Origin: Pseudopyrenochaeta lycopersici
Taxonomy: Eukaryota > Ascomycota > Dothideomycetes > Pleosporales > Pseudopyrenochaetaceae
Direction of reading: 5' to 3'
NCBI GenBank assembly: GCA_003313425.1
Contig: NHZP01000009.1
Span: 1,240,001-1,304,000, forward strand
DNA: 64,000 bases
Below the pieces are notes generated by a model, which worked only from the letters and a program-made list of their open reading frames with translations, was not told where the DNA came from and did not search any database. Positions 23,302 through 34,859 of the stretch are shown here, one piece after another. Position numbers and translations under genes: made by a program. The first letter of the stretch is position 1; each line of letters starts with the position of its first letter.

Positions 23302-23376
23302 CCTGCTGGTTTTGCTGCTCTTTGCTGGTTTTGCTGGATGCTGCTAGTTTTGCTGGATGCTGCTGGGTCCTGCTCT
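23302..23376. repeat. CTG-rich minisatellite upstream of CCL1
   Basis: Imperfect tandem units based on TGCTGGTTTTGC and TGCTGGATGCTGC are reiterated about five times over 75 bp. The tract lies roughly 170-250 bp upstream of the CCL1 start, possibly within its 5' UTR or promoter. Confidence 0.6.
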
Positions 23377-23394
23377 AGTAATGGCGCATCACAC

Positions 23395-23690
23395 ATCATG
23401 GATAGTCTCTACCCATCCCCAGGTACAGCATGCTGCACTGCTACAAGACTGTACCTTAACGGGAACCTGTCTAATCACTTTGGCAGCCGGGGTTAGACAG
23501 CAGTATTAACTTCTGCCAGTTCTCCTCTCGCTGATCGCGCATAGCAGATCTGGATATGGCTCTTAGTGGTCTACCCAGTCGCCAGGCACACCACACTGCA
23601 CTACCACAAGACAGGTCGGCGGGGAAGCCCACAAGACATGCACCCAACAGGAACTTGCCCAATCACTCTGGCAGCCGGCTTGGAAGTTGG
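23395..23690. repeat. Two diverged direct copies of a ~100-bp segment
   Basis: Copy 1 lies at about 23395-23494 and copy 2 at about 23547-23690. Shared blocks occur in the same order: CTACCCA..CCAGG, CTGCACT..CACAAGAC or CTACAAGAC, and GGAAC.TG.C.AATCAC.TGGCAGCCGG. In the last block every difference is a C/T transition. Copy 2 carries an insertion in the middle. No coding capacity is apparent. Confidence 0.55.
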
Positions 23691-24672
23691 AAATGCCAAT
23701 TGACCTCAATTCTGCTCAACTTGCTCACCATGCGCGCTGATCGCGCCCCAGCATTGGGTTTGACCACGTCGTACTTTAAGAAGCCGCAGGGCACCCCATT
23801 ACCGCCTGAATTCTCTCTCTCCGTTTGCTCATGGCCATCTCCCAGTCTCCCAGTTTCCCTCACAATCTGCCCTCCGAACTCCACCATTCCGCTGCCAAGA
23901 CCAACCATGACGATCTACTCGCCGCCTTCCCAAGCTATGCTTACTCCGAGATAAGCCCCCCGCGACGCCAGAAAAAAACGCTCCTCTGACAGGGCCACTA
24001 CCGTCATCGTCTGGATTACCATTGCCCCATTTTTGCCATTGCTCTCCGCTGTCCCGCCGAGCACGCAATATGAGGAAGACGCTTGCAATGCTCCACGCAG
24101 CTGTATCCGTCTCCCAGCAGTATGCCGCCCCATCACCCTGGCTACCATTATCTTCGGCTTAAGGATACTGGCCCTTTTACGACCTTCTTCAAGATGCCCT
24201 GGCGTCGGTACAAGGAACTCGTGTTGACTGCTGTGGCGCAAAGTGCAATCCAGCGTCGGCTTGGCACCTTCCTCTTCCGGTATATTCATCTGCCTATCAG
24301 CACCCAGAGCCAGCCGTCTTCGACTCGCATCTGCTGTGGCCCTGTCCTGCTCCCGACGTGCAGCATGGCAACTTCGAGCCGCAGCGTCCTCCCCGCTCTT
24401 CTCGAACCGCACATGGAATGCTTGCCAAGTCTAAACCTGGCCATGGGGCAAATGAGCACTCTCGCAATCTGATTCCAAGACGTGCCCAGCACCTTACTGC
24501 ATGCCTACCTCAACGTTAATGCTTCGATACGAGTCTTGGATGCCAATACTAAAATTTCGGAGCATCTGCGATAGGAAGGTTCTCTACTGATGGTCATCAA
24601 TGGCGCATCGCACGCGACCGACCAGAACCGACAGTGAGGCAATGGGCACGGTAGTGCAACCCGACAAGAGAA

Positions 24673-24678
24673 TATAAG
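24673..24678 (+). promoter_or_regulatory. TATA-like element before the LVIVD gene
   Basis: A TATAAG sequence lies 72-77 bp upstream of ATG 24750. The spacing is plausible for a fungal core promoter, but it is a sequence match only. Confidence 0.3.
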
Positions 24679-24749
24679 AAGCACCCCTCCGCTCCCTGCT
24701 TGCCGCATCATCAACTGCCAATCGTCAATCTGCAGTCTTGTTCGCAAAG

Positions 24750-26342
24750 ATGAAGTGGGCTACTGTTGCAACTGCTTTGCTGCCATTGGCCGCCGGCCAT
24801 GGCTTTACCCATGCCGAATATGCCTCTGGAGAGGTCATGGAATTGATGATGGCCGGAAAGGAGGTTAGTACCAAATCCACGCTGATCAAGTCGCGCCAGA
24901 TCCTAACAACCACAGGCCGCATGGGCGAAATCTCGTGCAGCTGGCGAGTACGACAGCAAGAGGTGGAACGGATTCAACAAGAAGCGGAGCAACAAGAACA
25001 AGATCGAGTGCAAGAACGGCCGCGTTGAGGCTGTCGTCGGCGATGCCGATCAGACGTACAAGTGCAAGAAAATCGTGCGTCTCTTGTCATACCACACAAT
25101 ATCTTATTGACAGGGTTGTAGGACTTGTACGACTTCAAAACGCACGAGGAGCTAGGCGACGCCATTGGCGAGGGCTCCGGCTCGTGGGGTTGGACCCACA
25201 AGGGTCGTGAGTTCATCGCGATTGGCCAAACATACGGAACTTCCTTCTCCGAGGTGACCAGGGATGGTCAACTTGAGTACCTTGGCCGTCTTCCCGCAAA
25301 CAACGATTCCGTAATCTGGCGCGAGATTAAGAAGGTCGGGGATACCCTCGTCGTTGGATCCGAGGGTATCGGTCACGGTGTCCAGTTCTTCGACTTGAAG
25401 AAGCTTCTCAAGCTCTCCCCAAAGAACCCCTACACCTTTGACATCAAAAAGGACGTCGCGTGGCTCAACATTACCCAGGGTATTTCCGGACGTACGCACA
25501 CTGTCGTCGGCAACGAAGAGAAGAACTATGCTGTTGCCTGCGGTTCCGGTGGCCGTCCTGGTCGTAATGACACCTGTGCTGGTGGACCCATCTTCATCAA
25601 TCTTGACAACCCCTCCAAGCCCTATGTTGAAGGCTGCGCGCCTCAAGATGGCTACACTCATGACGCTCAGTGCATCGTCTACCGTGGCCCCCACAAGAAG
25701 TACTATGGTCGTGACATCTGCTACGGCTACAACGAGGACACCCTGACCATCTACGATGTCACCAACAAGAAGGGTGTTGGCGCTTCCACCATCATCTCGC
25801 GCACTCCCTACGTCGGTGCCTCCTACACTCACCAAGGCTGGGTCCTAGACCCATACTGGCAGACCCACCTTGTCATGGACGACGAGCTCGATGAGGGCCA
25901 GATTGACCCCAATCGCACTGCTGTGGACTCCCCGGCCAAGGATGGATTCCCCGTCACCTACATTTGGGACATCCAGAACCTCGAAGCCCCCAAGGTCACT
26001 GGTCTGTACAAATCCACCGTCCGCTCCGTCGACCACAACCAGTACGTCTACGATGGTCTGAACTACCAGTCCAACTACCAGGCTGGTCTCCGCATCCTCG
26101 ATGTCAGCTCCATTCCCCGTTTCCCTGACGGCTCCAAGGTTGAGGAAGTTGCATACTTTGATGTCTATCCTCCGGATGATGTCAAGCCCGGCGGTGGTGA
26201 TGCCCTCTGGAACGGTGGTACCTGGTCAGCGTACACTTTCCTCGGCTCTGGATACGTTGTCGTCAACACCATTGATCGTGGTGTCTTTGTTGTTAGGCAG
26301 CAGGGCGGCAGGGGCAAGGGCAAGTACTGGGGAAAGTACTAG
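24750..26342 (+). CDS. Secreted LVIVD-type beta-propeller protein of unknown function
   Basis: Three exons, 24750-24863, 24916-25074 and 25122-26342, give 497 residues in continuous phase. Junctions are LMMAGKE-AAWAKSRAAGEYDS and TYKCKKI-DLYDFKTHEELG. The N-terminus MKWATVATALLPLAAGHG is a good signal peptide, so secretion is likely. The mature protein has repeated propeller-like blades with motifs such as GSWGWTHKGREFIAIGQTYGTSF, GISGRTHTVVGNEEKNYAVACG, ASYTHQGWVLDPYWQTHLVMDDELDE and SNYQAGLRILDVSS, the style of LVIVD-repeat and choice-of-anchor proteins. Paired cysteines around CGSGGRPGRNDTCAGG and EGCAPQDGYTHDAQC suggest disulfides. No enzymatic motif is evident. The long third exon is GC-rich with strong codon bias, hinting at high expression. 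Confidence 0.85.
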
Positions 26343-27620
26343 ATACCCTCATGAATACATGAACACCGGACGCTCATGAAGCGGTAATGGTAATGATTAG
26401 TAGTCAAGAAAAATCAAAAGTAATGACTTCCACCCACCAAATCTTCTTTTCCCTTTGCAGTGCACCGCGATGAATGTTTTGATTTCTTTTTGGACGTTGG
26501 ATTATGCACTCGATTGCGCCTTCAAATTGCGCCATTCCCGAGCCCGTCGCCGGATTACACCCGAATTTCATCTCCGCCCGTAACCTTGGCATGTTTACAT
26601 GCTCACAAGCTTTGCCTCTCATCCCAAGACTTACACAAAGGAAAAACCTTTATATCGACTTCCCAACACCTTGAAACACGACTATATTCCTTTCGTTACC
26701 GAAAACCGGGATAGAAATCCGAGGGCAAGGATGTTGCTCCTTCGCCTGCTGTACAACCTTCCCTTTCCGCCTTGATCCGGAATCGGGCATTCCAACCAAA
26801 CAATAGCAACGCAGTGGCTGGTGAAAGCTTATGTCGACGTTCCTTGCGGGTGATGTGTTGGTGGAGGAGTTCAAGGATTATTACGTAGAGTATGCGTAGT
26901 TAAGAGGTTGCAATGGTAGGTAGATACTTTTGAATTATCATATGGATGGCGGTTTTCAATGGTTTGCTCGGCAGATTCGACACGCTAATGTCGTCTCAGT
27001 ATACCCCCTGATCGAAGTTATTGAGACTTGGCACTGCCCTTCGCCCGCTGCTTGTCCGACGCGTACTGTCGGTGAGAACCGCCGCAACCGCCGTCTGTAG
27101 CGATGTTGTATCAAATTTTTTGAGTTACTACGAACTTTTGCTCATCATCATATGCACCCTTATTAATCCACTGCCTTGGTAAACTACTATTCTAGGTTTA
27201 ACTTTGCGCCGTGGCTCCGCTGCATCTCGCGGCAATTTGTGCCTCTGTAGAACTTTATTAAGCACTGACTGTTGAGAAAAGCTAGATCATGAGGGTCAGG
27301 AACCGGGAGACATGCTCTATTTCTCTCACTTCTATAGTAGTTATGATACAGCTATTCTTACACATATTACAAAGTGCTGCTACTATAGGCTTATTCTTCT
27401 ATGTGCCTCTGTTTCAATTCAGGAACACTAAGCTGTGGCAACCCAATATGAAAAAAGAGCTGCCAAGAAGAGATACTAGGGTCCTGGTGTTCCTCTAAAA
27501 GCTAATGTTAAGCTGGAACATACGTTACAACCCTGATCGTGATTGCAGTAAGAACGTTTAGTATTCGCCAAAGGAGACGAAGTTAAATACTAGTGGTTAC
27601 CTCGCTATTCACACACATTC
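26343..27620. other. Intergenic region, AT-rich in its second half
   Basis: About 1.3 kb. The segment 27100-27600 is AT-rich with many TA dinucleotides, consistent with decayed sequence. No gene is supported. A short hydrophobic frame at 27289-27498 has no recognisable homology. Confidence 0.4.
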
Positions 27621-28879
27621 TCAGTGTGTTAACGGCGCGGGATCGTTAGTGATATCTATACTATCCGACCGGATAATTTCCAATGCTTTCTGTTCTTCCA
27701 GACCGGTCGGTCGTGTAGAGATATCGACGACGTACCCGGTGGCGCCATTACACAGCCTAACCTCATCAGAATTTCCATTCGAAATTTCATCGAGGGCAAC
27801 ATTGTGGTCCCATCGCTCCGTCGTATTTTGGTAACCCGCCGTGTTGACGAGTGATGGCCTGCCGTAGAAAACTGTTCTTCGAGCCGCGGTGGAGATTAGT
27901 CCTAGGATAGGTGCGAGGAGACGCTTCAGCGGAGGTAAAGAGGCGGCGGTGATACCGACGGTGAATTCGACAAAATACCAAGTGAAGAATGTGTCGTGAA
28001 AGTCATAAGCATTGCCGTCAAAGTTGTATTGAGTTTGCTTATATGTCTTGACGATTCCAGCCGCGCAAGATGACCAGCCCAAGGAGAGAACGATTGCCAA
28101 AGAAACCTTGGTTCGTCGATTCAGCTGAAGGTTGTAGATGAGAGGCATCGGAAGCGCGGCAAAACATGCATCGGTAACGATATTAAATACTTTGCTTAGT
28201 GAGTGGAAGTGAACAAATGCACAATGGAATGGAATAGATGCTTACCACTGTTCATGAGCGCGAGATTAAGAAATGTTGTTGTGCTCATGCACCGCGCCGT
28301 GCCAGTCGGTGGTTTGAGGCTCAGAATCCACACCGCCTCGATGGGGACGCATTGCCAGATGAGTCCTCCAAGGCAAGCCAAAGTAAAAACAACGATGAAA
28401 ATAATAGAGCCAAGCAGTACACGCTTATATACTAGCGAGAGGGAGAATCGAAGTAGACTAAACGCGACCGACACCTTGACGGCCGAAAGGCCAGTGAGGA
28501 TAAATAGTGATTCAATGTACGTCCAAAATATCTGGGCCTGAAGTTGTGGAGGATCGGCTACCACCACCGCAACGTGCTTTCCAGTACCGTTGTCAGCCCG
28601 TAATTTGGAGCTGACAAATGTGACAATACAGCAAATCTGTGCAGCTAAGTCAGTCAGAGAACCTAGTCAAGATGCAACAACAATGTAGCTCACTAATGCA
28701 ACCGTCATAGCCCAATCGTCTCTGCCAAAAGTCTTTACCATTCTAATGCGAACGTAGAACCGGAGCAGGACCGTTGCGGTCGCAATCGCGAAAAAGGTTC
28801 CGACGACGATAAGTATTTGACTGCGTTTGTTGATAGTGAGCTGCTCCGGGGTGAGAGAGTCGACAGACACGACGTTCAT
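27621..28879 (-). CDS. Fungal rhodopsin-like integral membrane protein (PTH11-related)
   Basis: Three exons, 28879-28694, 28636-28246 and 28189-27621, give 381 residues. Junction readings are DDWAMTVAL-ICCIVTFVSS and LALMNS-VFNIVTDACFAALPMP, both in phase. Hallmarks of the fungal rhodopsin-domain family are seen: RFYVRIRMVKTFGRDDWAM after TM1, QAQIFWTYIESLFILTGLSAVKVSVAFSLLRF, the CVPIEAVW segment and NIVTDACFAALPMPLIYNLQL with seven likely membrane spans in all. The C-terminal tail of about 100 residues is hydrophilic and variable. Related proteins include Magnaporthe Pth11, a candidate receptor, but most family members have no known ligand. No CFEM domain is present at the N-terminus. An upstream in-frame ATG exists, but homology starts near MNVVSVDSLTPEQ. 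Confidence 0.87.
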
Positions 28880-30889
28880 TCTGGGGGTAACGTGCCGTGC
28901 GACGAACATGTTTAAAACGCTCAGACACGATGGTGAGTATCGCGCAGATAGTTTGAGAGCAGTTGCCCTAAAAGCAGGGGTATATGGGCGCAAGACGAGG
29001 TTCAAGTAATCATCTCACAATCTGAGCTGTGAGGAACCCATGCCACAGATAAAGAGTTGTCCTGTGGCGTGTGTGCGTATGTGTGTGTGTGTCTGTGTGA
29101 ATCATGGAGCACATAATGTTGGAGCTGAACCTCACGAATGGGTTTTCGAGCGTTCAGCCAAGCTGGGTCAGCCGTTTTCAAATCTCCAACTCCTGCACGG
29201 CATACACGGGGCATGGCGACAACGGCTTGCATATGAACCGTAATTATTGATAGAGTAGAATAGCGCGTTACAATGCTTGGCCAGCCGTTCCAACAGTTCT
29301 CCACATGCGAGATTTCGTCGGAAGGGATGTTTAGCACAGTTTTGTCGAGGCTTAGTGCGCGTAATTACAAGCCAGGTATGCCGCCCCCGCACTCTTTTGA
29401 CGTTGCGACGGCCGGAAGAGCTTCCTGATGGCTGCCGCTCAGGGGTTCTTAAACTTACTCTGCCTAGAGCATCGCTGTTTGCAGTCGCGTGGCGCTTTAG
29501 CGAGCCGGGACACCCGCCATTGGGGGTTGTTGACATGAGACGGGGGGCACTTTTCCACAAGCGGGTGATTTACAGTGACCGTCATCTGGGGACATTATTC
29601 ACAGGAACACTTAGGCGGTGGTTCCTCGATTGACACCGGCGCTTCGGTTCTTCAAGATGAGAACCGATGCACAAGGGTCGATCTCGGCCAGTGCGCGCAG
29701 GGTGCAGGGCCCAAGCTTACCGTTCATTAATGCGAGCAAGACCGGGTGTAGCTCCCCGAGCGAATAGGCTTTGTTCCGGCTCACTATGCGGAAGATGCCG
29801 TGCATCTATCTAGCCTGTGTTTTGCTTTTGAAAATGCATGTGCTTTGCGATCAAAGGGATTCCGGCCAGATGTCGATCTTGACCAGTCGGTGCAACATGA
29901 GCTTTCCGATTCCGATCCCGTTGTCCTAATCTAAAGGTATCTCGTGTGGTAACGACAGATCCGGGACCCCGCGGCACTTCCTTAACACTAGCTAGAGTTC
30001 TACTGTTGCGGAACGCATATGCAGAAGCTCGCAAGTGCTGCCAACATGTTCTTTGCTAGCAGCAGTGGGCGCCAGAAACGGGCGCAATGGACGGTCCAGT
30101 GGCGCAAATATAGCGAAAACTTAGCGATCTGACTGTTGATGACATGAAGCACTTTAGAAGCGCCTTCAACTGTCGTTGTGTCATCTTCAAAGGGCTATGG
30201 GCATCGTCTGAAAGCCACTAGCGAAGCCAACAGCACCCACGACGGCTGCCTGGAACTTTCCGACAAGCACAGACGGAACCCGCACACCATGAAGGGCGCA
30301 ACCCAAGGCTGCACCCTGAGGCTGCACTCCAAGTGGCAATCACTGGACCAGCATTTCACTAAATACTGTCCACCGCTACCAATAGGCATTCATGGTCAAT
30401 ATCACCAGACCTACCTCGGCACAGAAAACAGGGATGGCAGCCTCTGTGTGAAGTATAAACCAGATTTTCCTGTCTTGCACTAGTTAGCTGAAGTAGATAA
30501 CATTACCAAGGAAGAATTAGAGGAAATGGAAAGAAGATGTTGGGAGAGGAGATAGGGCTTGCTGCAGGGTCTCGTGAATTTTCAGACGCAGAGTCTATTG
30601 AGTAGGTCCATGCCTCCAATGTAGTTAGGGCTCGGCATTGAATATGCATATGCGTGCGCAGGTGAGCGATAGCCAAGCTTGCTCTCTAGAACCTTACTTC
30701 GAAAAGGAAACATGACTGGGCTGGGGATGTTGAAGGCCATCCAACAGTTTGCAGTAACTTAAGTAAAACACACTTTAGTAATTTAGACAGCCTCAAACGT
30801 ACACTGCATGTCCTAATGTAGATGATTCAGCCTATGCGGTGAGATATATTAAGCCACTCCAGGATGACGGGCTCATGTTGGGCGGCGTT
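28880..30889. other. 2-kb region without a supported gene
   Basis: Short open frames occur on both strands (for example 29277-29633 + and 30178-30483 +), but none has homology, splice partners or codon bias resembling the neighbours. It contains a GT microsatellite. The composition is mixed and a decayed repeat is possible. Confidence 0.4.
29068..29100. repeat. GT-rich microsatellite
   Basis: An interrupted GT repeat of about 32 bp (GTGTGTGCGTATGTGTG...) is visible directly. Confidence 0.75.
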
Positions 30890-31927
30890 TACTCCCATTG
30901 ACGAGTGACTTCACATTCGACGTGCATTCTGTTTCCAATGCTTGCTAATAATACTGATGCCCAACGCAAGCCAACCCATCCCTCTTCCTCAATTCTCCCT
31001 ACCAACTTCTCCGCTGGAAACTGCTCATCCGCACTCACTGCCCCCAAAATGCCCCAAGTAGCCACCAAAACCTCTCCTTGGACACCTTCCATAGCTCCTC
31101 ATCAGCAGCTTTCCCACTCCCGGCCTCGGATAAAAAGGGTCGTTTCTGATAAACGCTACACAGGCCTGCTCGATACCTGCTTCGTCCATTGAAAGTGGTT
31201 GGCAACAGTCAAAGTCGAGAATCCACATACAGTGAATGTCCAAGTAATCAGACTGGAAAGTGGGCGAAGATGAGGACTCGCCTCCTCGCAGAGGTGCCAG
31301 CACGAACTCAACGTCATTCGGGTCAATTCGCGCACCCCAATGCATGAGTGCGAGAGCATCTGCCATAGTCTCCGCATAAGAACTGACGTCCAAACCGAGC
31401 GCTTCCATCTGATCGATATGGAGGGGTACATTGCGGAGACTAAAGCTGGAAGCGCGATGTACTTCTCATCTCATTTCGATGATGACGTCGTCCCAGATAT
31501 GGTCGAATCAGGCAGGCGTGATCGTCGACGTTGTTTTTACAAAATTAGACAGCGGAACGTTGCAAGCGCAGAAGAGATGTACGATTTTGTCGCTAATCGG
31601 CCTTGGTACTTTTGGAATGCGCTCTGAGTTGAGCGCCCTGCAAGCGGAGTAGCCAGCTGGAAATTGATGCAGGCGTAGTTGCCACCAGGCGTCGGTTGGC
31701 TGGATCAGCTTGTGGCATTTCGGTATCGAAAGAAGTACCGAGAGAAGGTGTTGAAGTGCGCTTTGAAGAACTCGGAGATGCATGGTATAGTCGCTTGTTA
31801 CTGACCTGCCGGGCCCGTCGTCTTCGCGCTTTATAGCGGTACATACGTCGTCCTGGTTGTCTTCCAAGAGTCCAAATACTGCCGCAAACCCCTTTCCGAT
31901 GCAGCGGTATGGGGCGTCCGAAGGCAT
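30890..31927 (-). pseudogene. Decayed DUF3669-family gene with several frameshifts
   Basis: Fragments of one DUF3669 protein occur in the expected order on the minus strand but in changing frames. Fragment 1 (31927 to about 31550) has YRCIGKGFAAVFGL, SDYTMHLRVLQ, DAWWQLRLHQFP and SERIPKVPRPISDKIVHLFC. Fragment 2 (about 31550-31445) has ACLIRPYLGRRHH in another frame. Fragment 3 (about 31440-31120) has SLRNVPLHIDQMEALGLD, ADALALMHWGA, WILDFDCC and FIRNDPFYPRPG. Fragment 4 has DEELWKVSKERF and fragment 5 VSADEQFPAEKLVGRIEEEG, again shifted. The shifts fall near short A or T runs and show no canonical introns. DUF3669 proteins are common in Pezizomycotina and of unknown function. Fragment order and near-complete coverage indicate a recent loss, or sequencing indels that would need checking. 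Confidence 0.75.
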
Positions 31928-32236
31928 AGCGAATAGTATCCTGTGGTGTATTTAGTAGGTGTAGAAGTTTTGGTCTTAGTAATCGTACAAAAAGTGTGAA
32001 TGTATGAATGGAGTGGGACTTAAACATGTGTACAGTATTTGGGGTAAGCAATGCAGTAACCGTGGTTGAATAGCTTCCGATGATTAGCTGGCTACTTCAA
32101 TCGTTTGAAGAGACCAGAGACATTCAAGAGAGATCGTTAATTATTATTGCATAAAGCCTGGAAATATCTTCCAGCCGTGGAATACGTTCAAAACACTTCA
32201 CTGCAAAGTATCCTCTTTGCTTACTTGCTGAACTCT
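31928..32236. other. Short intergenic region
   Basis: 309 bp between the 5' end of the DUF3669 relic and the 3' end of the next minus-strand gene. No feature is seen. Confidence 0.45.
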
Positions 32237-34211
32237 CTAGTGTCCACGATGTGACTCGCTTGGACTGCTTGTATTATTTGAGTCTCTTCGGTTGTGCAGC
32301 ATAGGAGCTACAGGCGCAGAACCCATCGGCTTCCTTACACTCGCCACACCCACTCGTGGTGCTGGCTGTTCTTTTCCTCCGTCTTCTTTGTCGCTTTTCT
32401 CTCTTGCTTTAATTGCTTGCTCGAGTTGCTGCAATTCTATCACGTGCCGTCGAGGAGCAGTGAGCATGCTGCCATATGCCCGAATTACGTTCCCTTTGTG
32501 TTCATTGTACTTTTGGCGGAGTTGTACAATAGAACAGTCCGTCATGCGTTTTCCTTTCTTTAGAGGACTAGCTTGGCCTTGATTCTGATCATGCTCGGAC
32601 TTCTCTTCAGCATCTTCCGCTCGAGCAGCAGGCGCAATCTTCTTATTATTCTTGCTGATAGATAAAGCATACTCTTCGCGGCGGCGGGCGAGTTCAGGAC
32701 TGGGGGCTTGCAAAGGATCTTTAGCGCGATCGCTGATACTAGCTTCTCTGCTATGATCCTGAACTTTCTTAGCACGCGCAGGAGGCAACTGTGTATATTG
32801 CTGCGGCGGAGAGGATTGTGCTGAGTCCAAGACGTGTGCGTTTGGTCGATTCTCTGACAAGGTCAATGGGCTTGGTTGTCGGGTTTGTTTACAAATATCG
32901 AGTGTGCTTTCCTCTTCCTGCGCTACCGGTGCTACCGCGTCAGGATGCGGAGTCCGCTGTGTAATGCGCGATAGAGGCACATCGCGTATCACTTCAGAAT
33001 TCAGGTTCAAGGCTCTGTCTACTGTTGCATTGCCGTTGTCCCGCTGCTCAGCGATCCTGTTTGTCGAACTTCGGTCATTCTGGTTCGTAGTATGGTGGCC
33101 GTCCTGTGTAGTATTAGGCTTAGGAGGTAGTAGACGCTGTCTCTGCATGCCATTTCGGGACGCAGGGTCAAAGTCATTCCGGTACGTGGGCTCGGAACGA
33201 TCCGCAGGTATCCCAAGCGCTTCGTCAAAGTCTTGGAGTACATCATTGAGATCAACGACGGCTCTATGAAGATCTGGAAAGTCCGTTCCACAGGCTGAGT
33301 AAATAGAGATGACATTCCAAGATGCTATCATCAAGTTATCGAAATTAGGAAAGGCGGTCTTGACAATAGTGTTGAACAAGTCCACCTTGATCTGATCGGG
33401 GATAGTGTTGAACGTTGCACTCTTAATGTCGTCTGGGACAGCCTCGAGACCAGAACATTTGCGCTTGTTGGATGAATGTTTCGCAACAGAGTCGCCAGGT
33501 TTACGCTTTTGCACCCTCCACGCTGCAATTCGTTAGTCGTGGACAAGCTTAACTATTCAACATACTGACATTGAGGAGCATCTCTATTCTGATTCGCCTT
33601 GTCTGGATCGAGCCTCGCCAGTGTCTGCAGTAGTGTCAGGGACATCATGTCATTGAATGGATTGTGAATTTACGTTAACCTACCTCTCCCTCAAGGAGCT
33701 GCGCCAGTGGCGGTTTCGGCATACTGTGGGCCAACCGCCTAGCTTCATTGATCCTGTTCTTTCTAGCAAAGATTGCCTGACACTTTTCCTTGAACATTGG
33801 AACCATAGTGCTCGCAATGAAGCCATGGATGGCAATTGAGTTCAGATTCGTATCATCATGCTCTAGTGCCGCTTCAGTGTGTATCTCGAAATGACCATTA
33901 TCAACTGTCAAGTACACATGATATACGGCGTTGTTCTCTTTTGGAAAGAGTACATTTCCGAGGTCGAAACGAGTTGCGACATCTTTGAGGGTGACAAAGG
34001 TGAGTGGAGGATGCACAACGCCATTGAGCATCTTGTACGTTGGTGGCTCATCATCGGTGATGCCTTCAATGAACGTGTCCAAGTGGCGCGGTTCCATGTA
34101 GCGAAGCTGGTCGCGAAGAATTAGGGCACGTTTCTGAGGCTTACTGAGAGAGTTGAAGATGGGAGCTTCGATTTCCGTCATGGTGGGCCAGCTAGGTCGC
34201 CACAGGGACAT
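32237..34211 (-). CDS. Hypothetical protein with a long disordered C-terminal half
   Basis: Three exons, 34211-33684, 33624-33570 and 33522-32237, give 622 residues in continuous phase. Junctions are AQLLEGE-TLARLDPDKANQNRDAPQ and then S-WRVQKRKPGDSVAKHSSNKRK. The N-terminal part (about residues 10-180) looks folded: APIFNSLSKPQKRALILRDQL, YMEPRHLDTFIEGITDDEPP, and a segment with HGFIASTMVPMFKEKCQAIFARK. The middle has a basic KRK-rich stretch that may be nuclear targeting, and helices around DQIKVDLFNTIVKTAFPNF. The C-terminal 300 residues are polar, Gln/Asn/Ser/Pro-rich and probably disordered, with a short helical block QLRQKYNEHKGNVIRAYGSM. No known domain was recognised. A start at the internal ATG 34181 (MTEIEAPIF) is equally possible. 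Confidence 0.72.
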
Positions 34212-34859
34212 GGAATCACTGTTCGAAGATCGTCACCGAAGAAGCAGACGAGAGCCTAAAGACCGCTCATACGTTGAGGAGGAGAAACCGTTGTCTGGAG
34301 GACTGGAGGTTTCATTGGAAAAGAGAGAGATATTATATACACGCACAAAATTGCACTCTCACTCATCCATTGTAGCGAGCGAACTTGAGAGGAAGCCCGT
34401 AACTGGCATCGTTGTTGGCCACCTTCACCGTAAAGCTCAAGTATGGCGGGCATATGAAGGGCATAAGAACAGCATGATGTGCTTCTTATATGATTGCAAA
34501 GTGGACTCTCAGGTAGTGCATGGCGTAAGTCAACTCTTGCGATACTCAAACCGCCAGACAATGAAGGACTAAACATAAGTCAAGAACGGAGAACCGGATT
34601 ATGGCATGGTCAAAGTGTTATTGGATTCTTGTGGGAAGGACACGTAAACCGGTTTGGATAGGACGGCAGGCACGACTGGGGGAAGGGGAAAGAAACCCTC
34701 AATCCGTCACGAACAAAACACACAAAGCAGCATGAGCAGGGCTAGCAGGGAAGAGTGTGAGGCTACCATAGATGGCCCATTTACTGATACATATCCCGCG
34801 TAGCTCTTGGGTCTTGTCTATAGTACTGGGAAATTAACCTTCGCCATCTTCTTTTGCGC
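34212..34859. other. Intergenic region
   Basis: About 650 bp between two minus-strand genes. Overlapping short frames on both strands (34153-34576) have no family features. It should include the RPT2 3' UTR and the promoter of the unknown gene. Confidence 0.4.

Larger units (their letters stand above)
23130..24749. other. Repeat-bearing intergenic region between CCL1 and the LVIVD gene
   Basis: About 1.6 kb with overlapping short frames on both strands around 23550-24490, none protein-like or family-matching. It contains a minisatellite and two imperfect direct copies of a segment of about 100 bp, listed separately. Confidence 0.4.

Noticed and set aside
23915..24472. Overlapping frames of 165 and 129 codons on opposite strands
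   Set aside because: They lack domain features, signal peptides or splice partners and overlap each other in a repeat-bearing region.
25152..25835. 227-codon minus-strand frame
   Set aside because: Antisense shadow of the long, codon-biased third exon of the LVIVD gene; its Val/Gly-rich composition reflects that bias.
34153..34576. Opposing frames of 139 and 106 codons
   Set aside because: They overlap the 5' end of the unknown minus-strand gene and have no homology.
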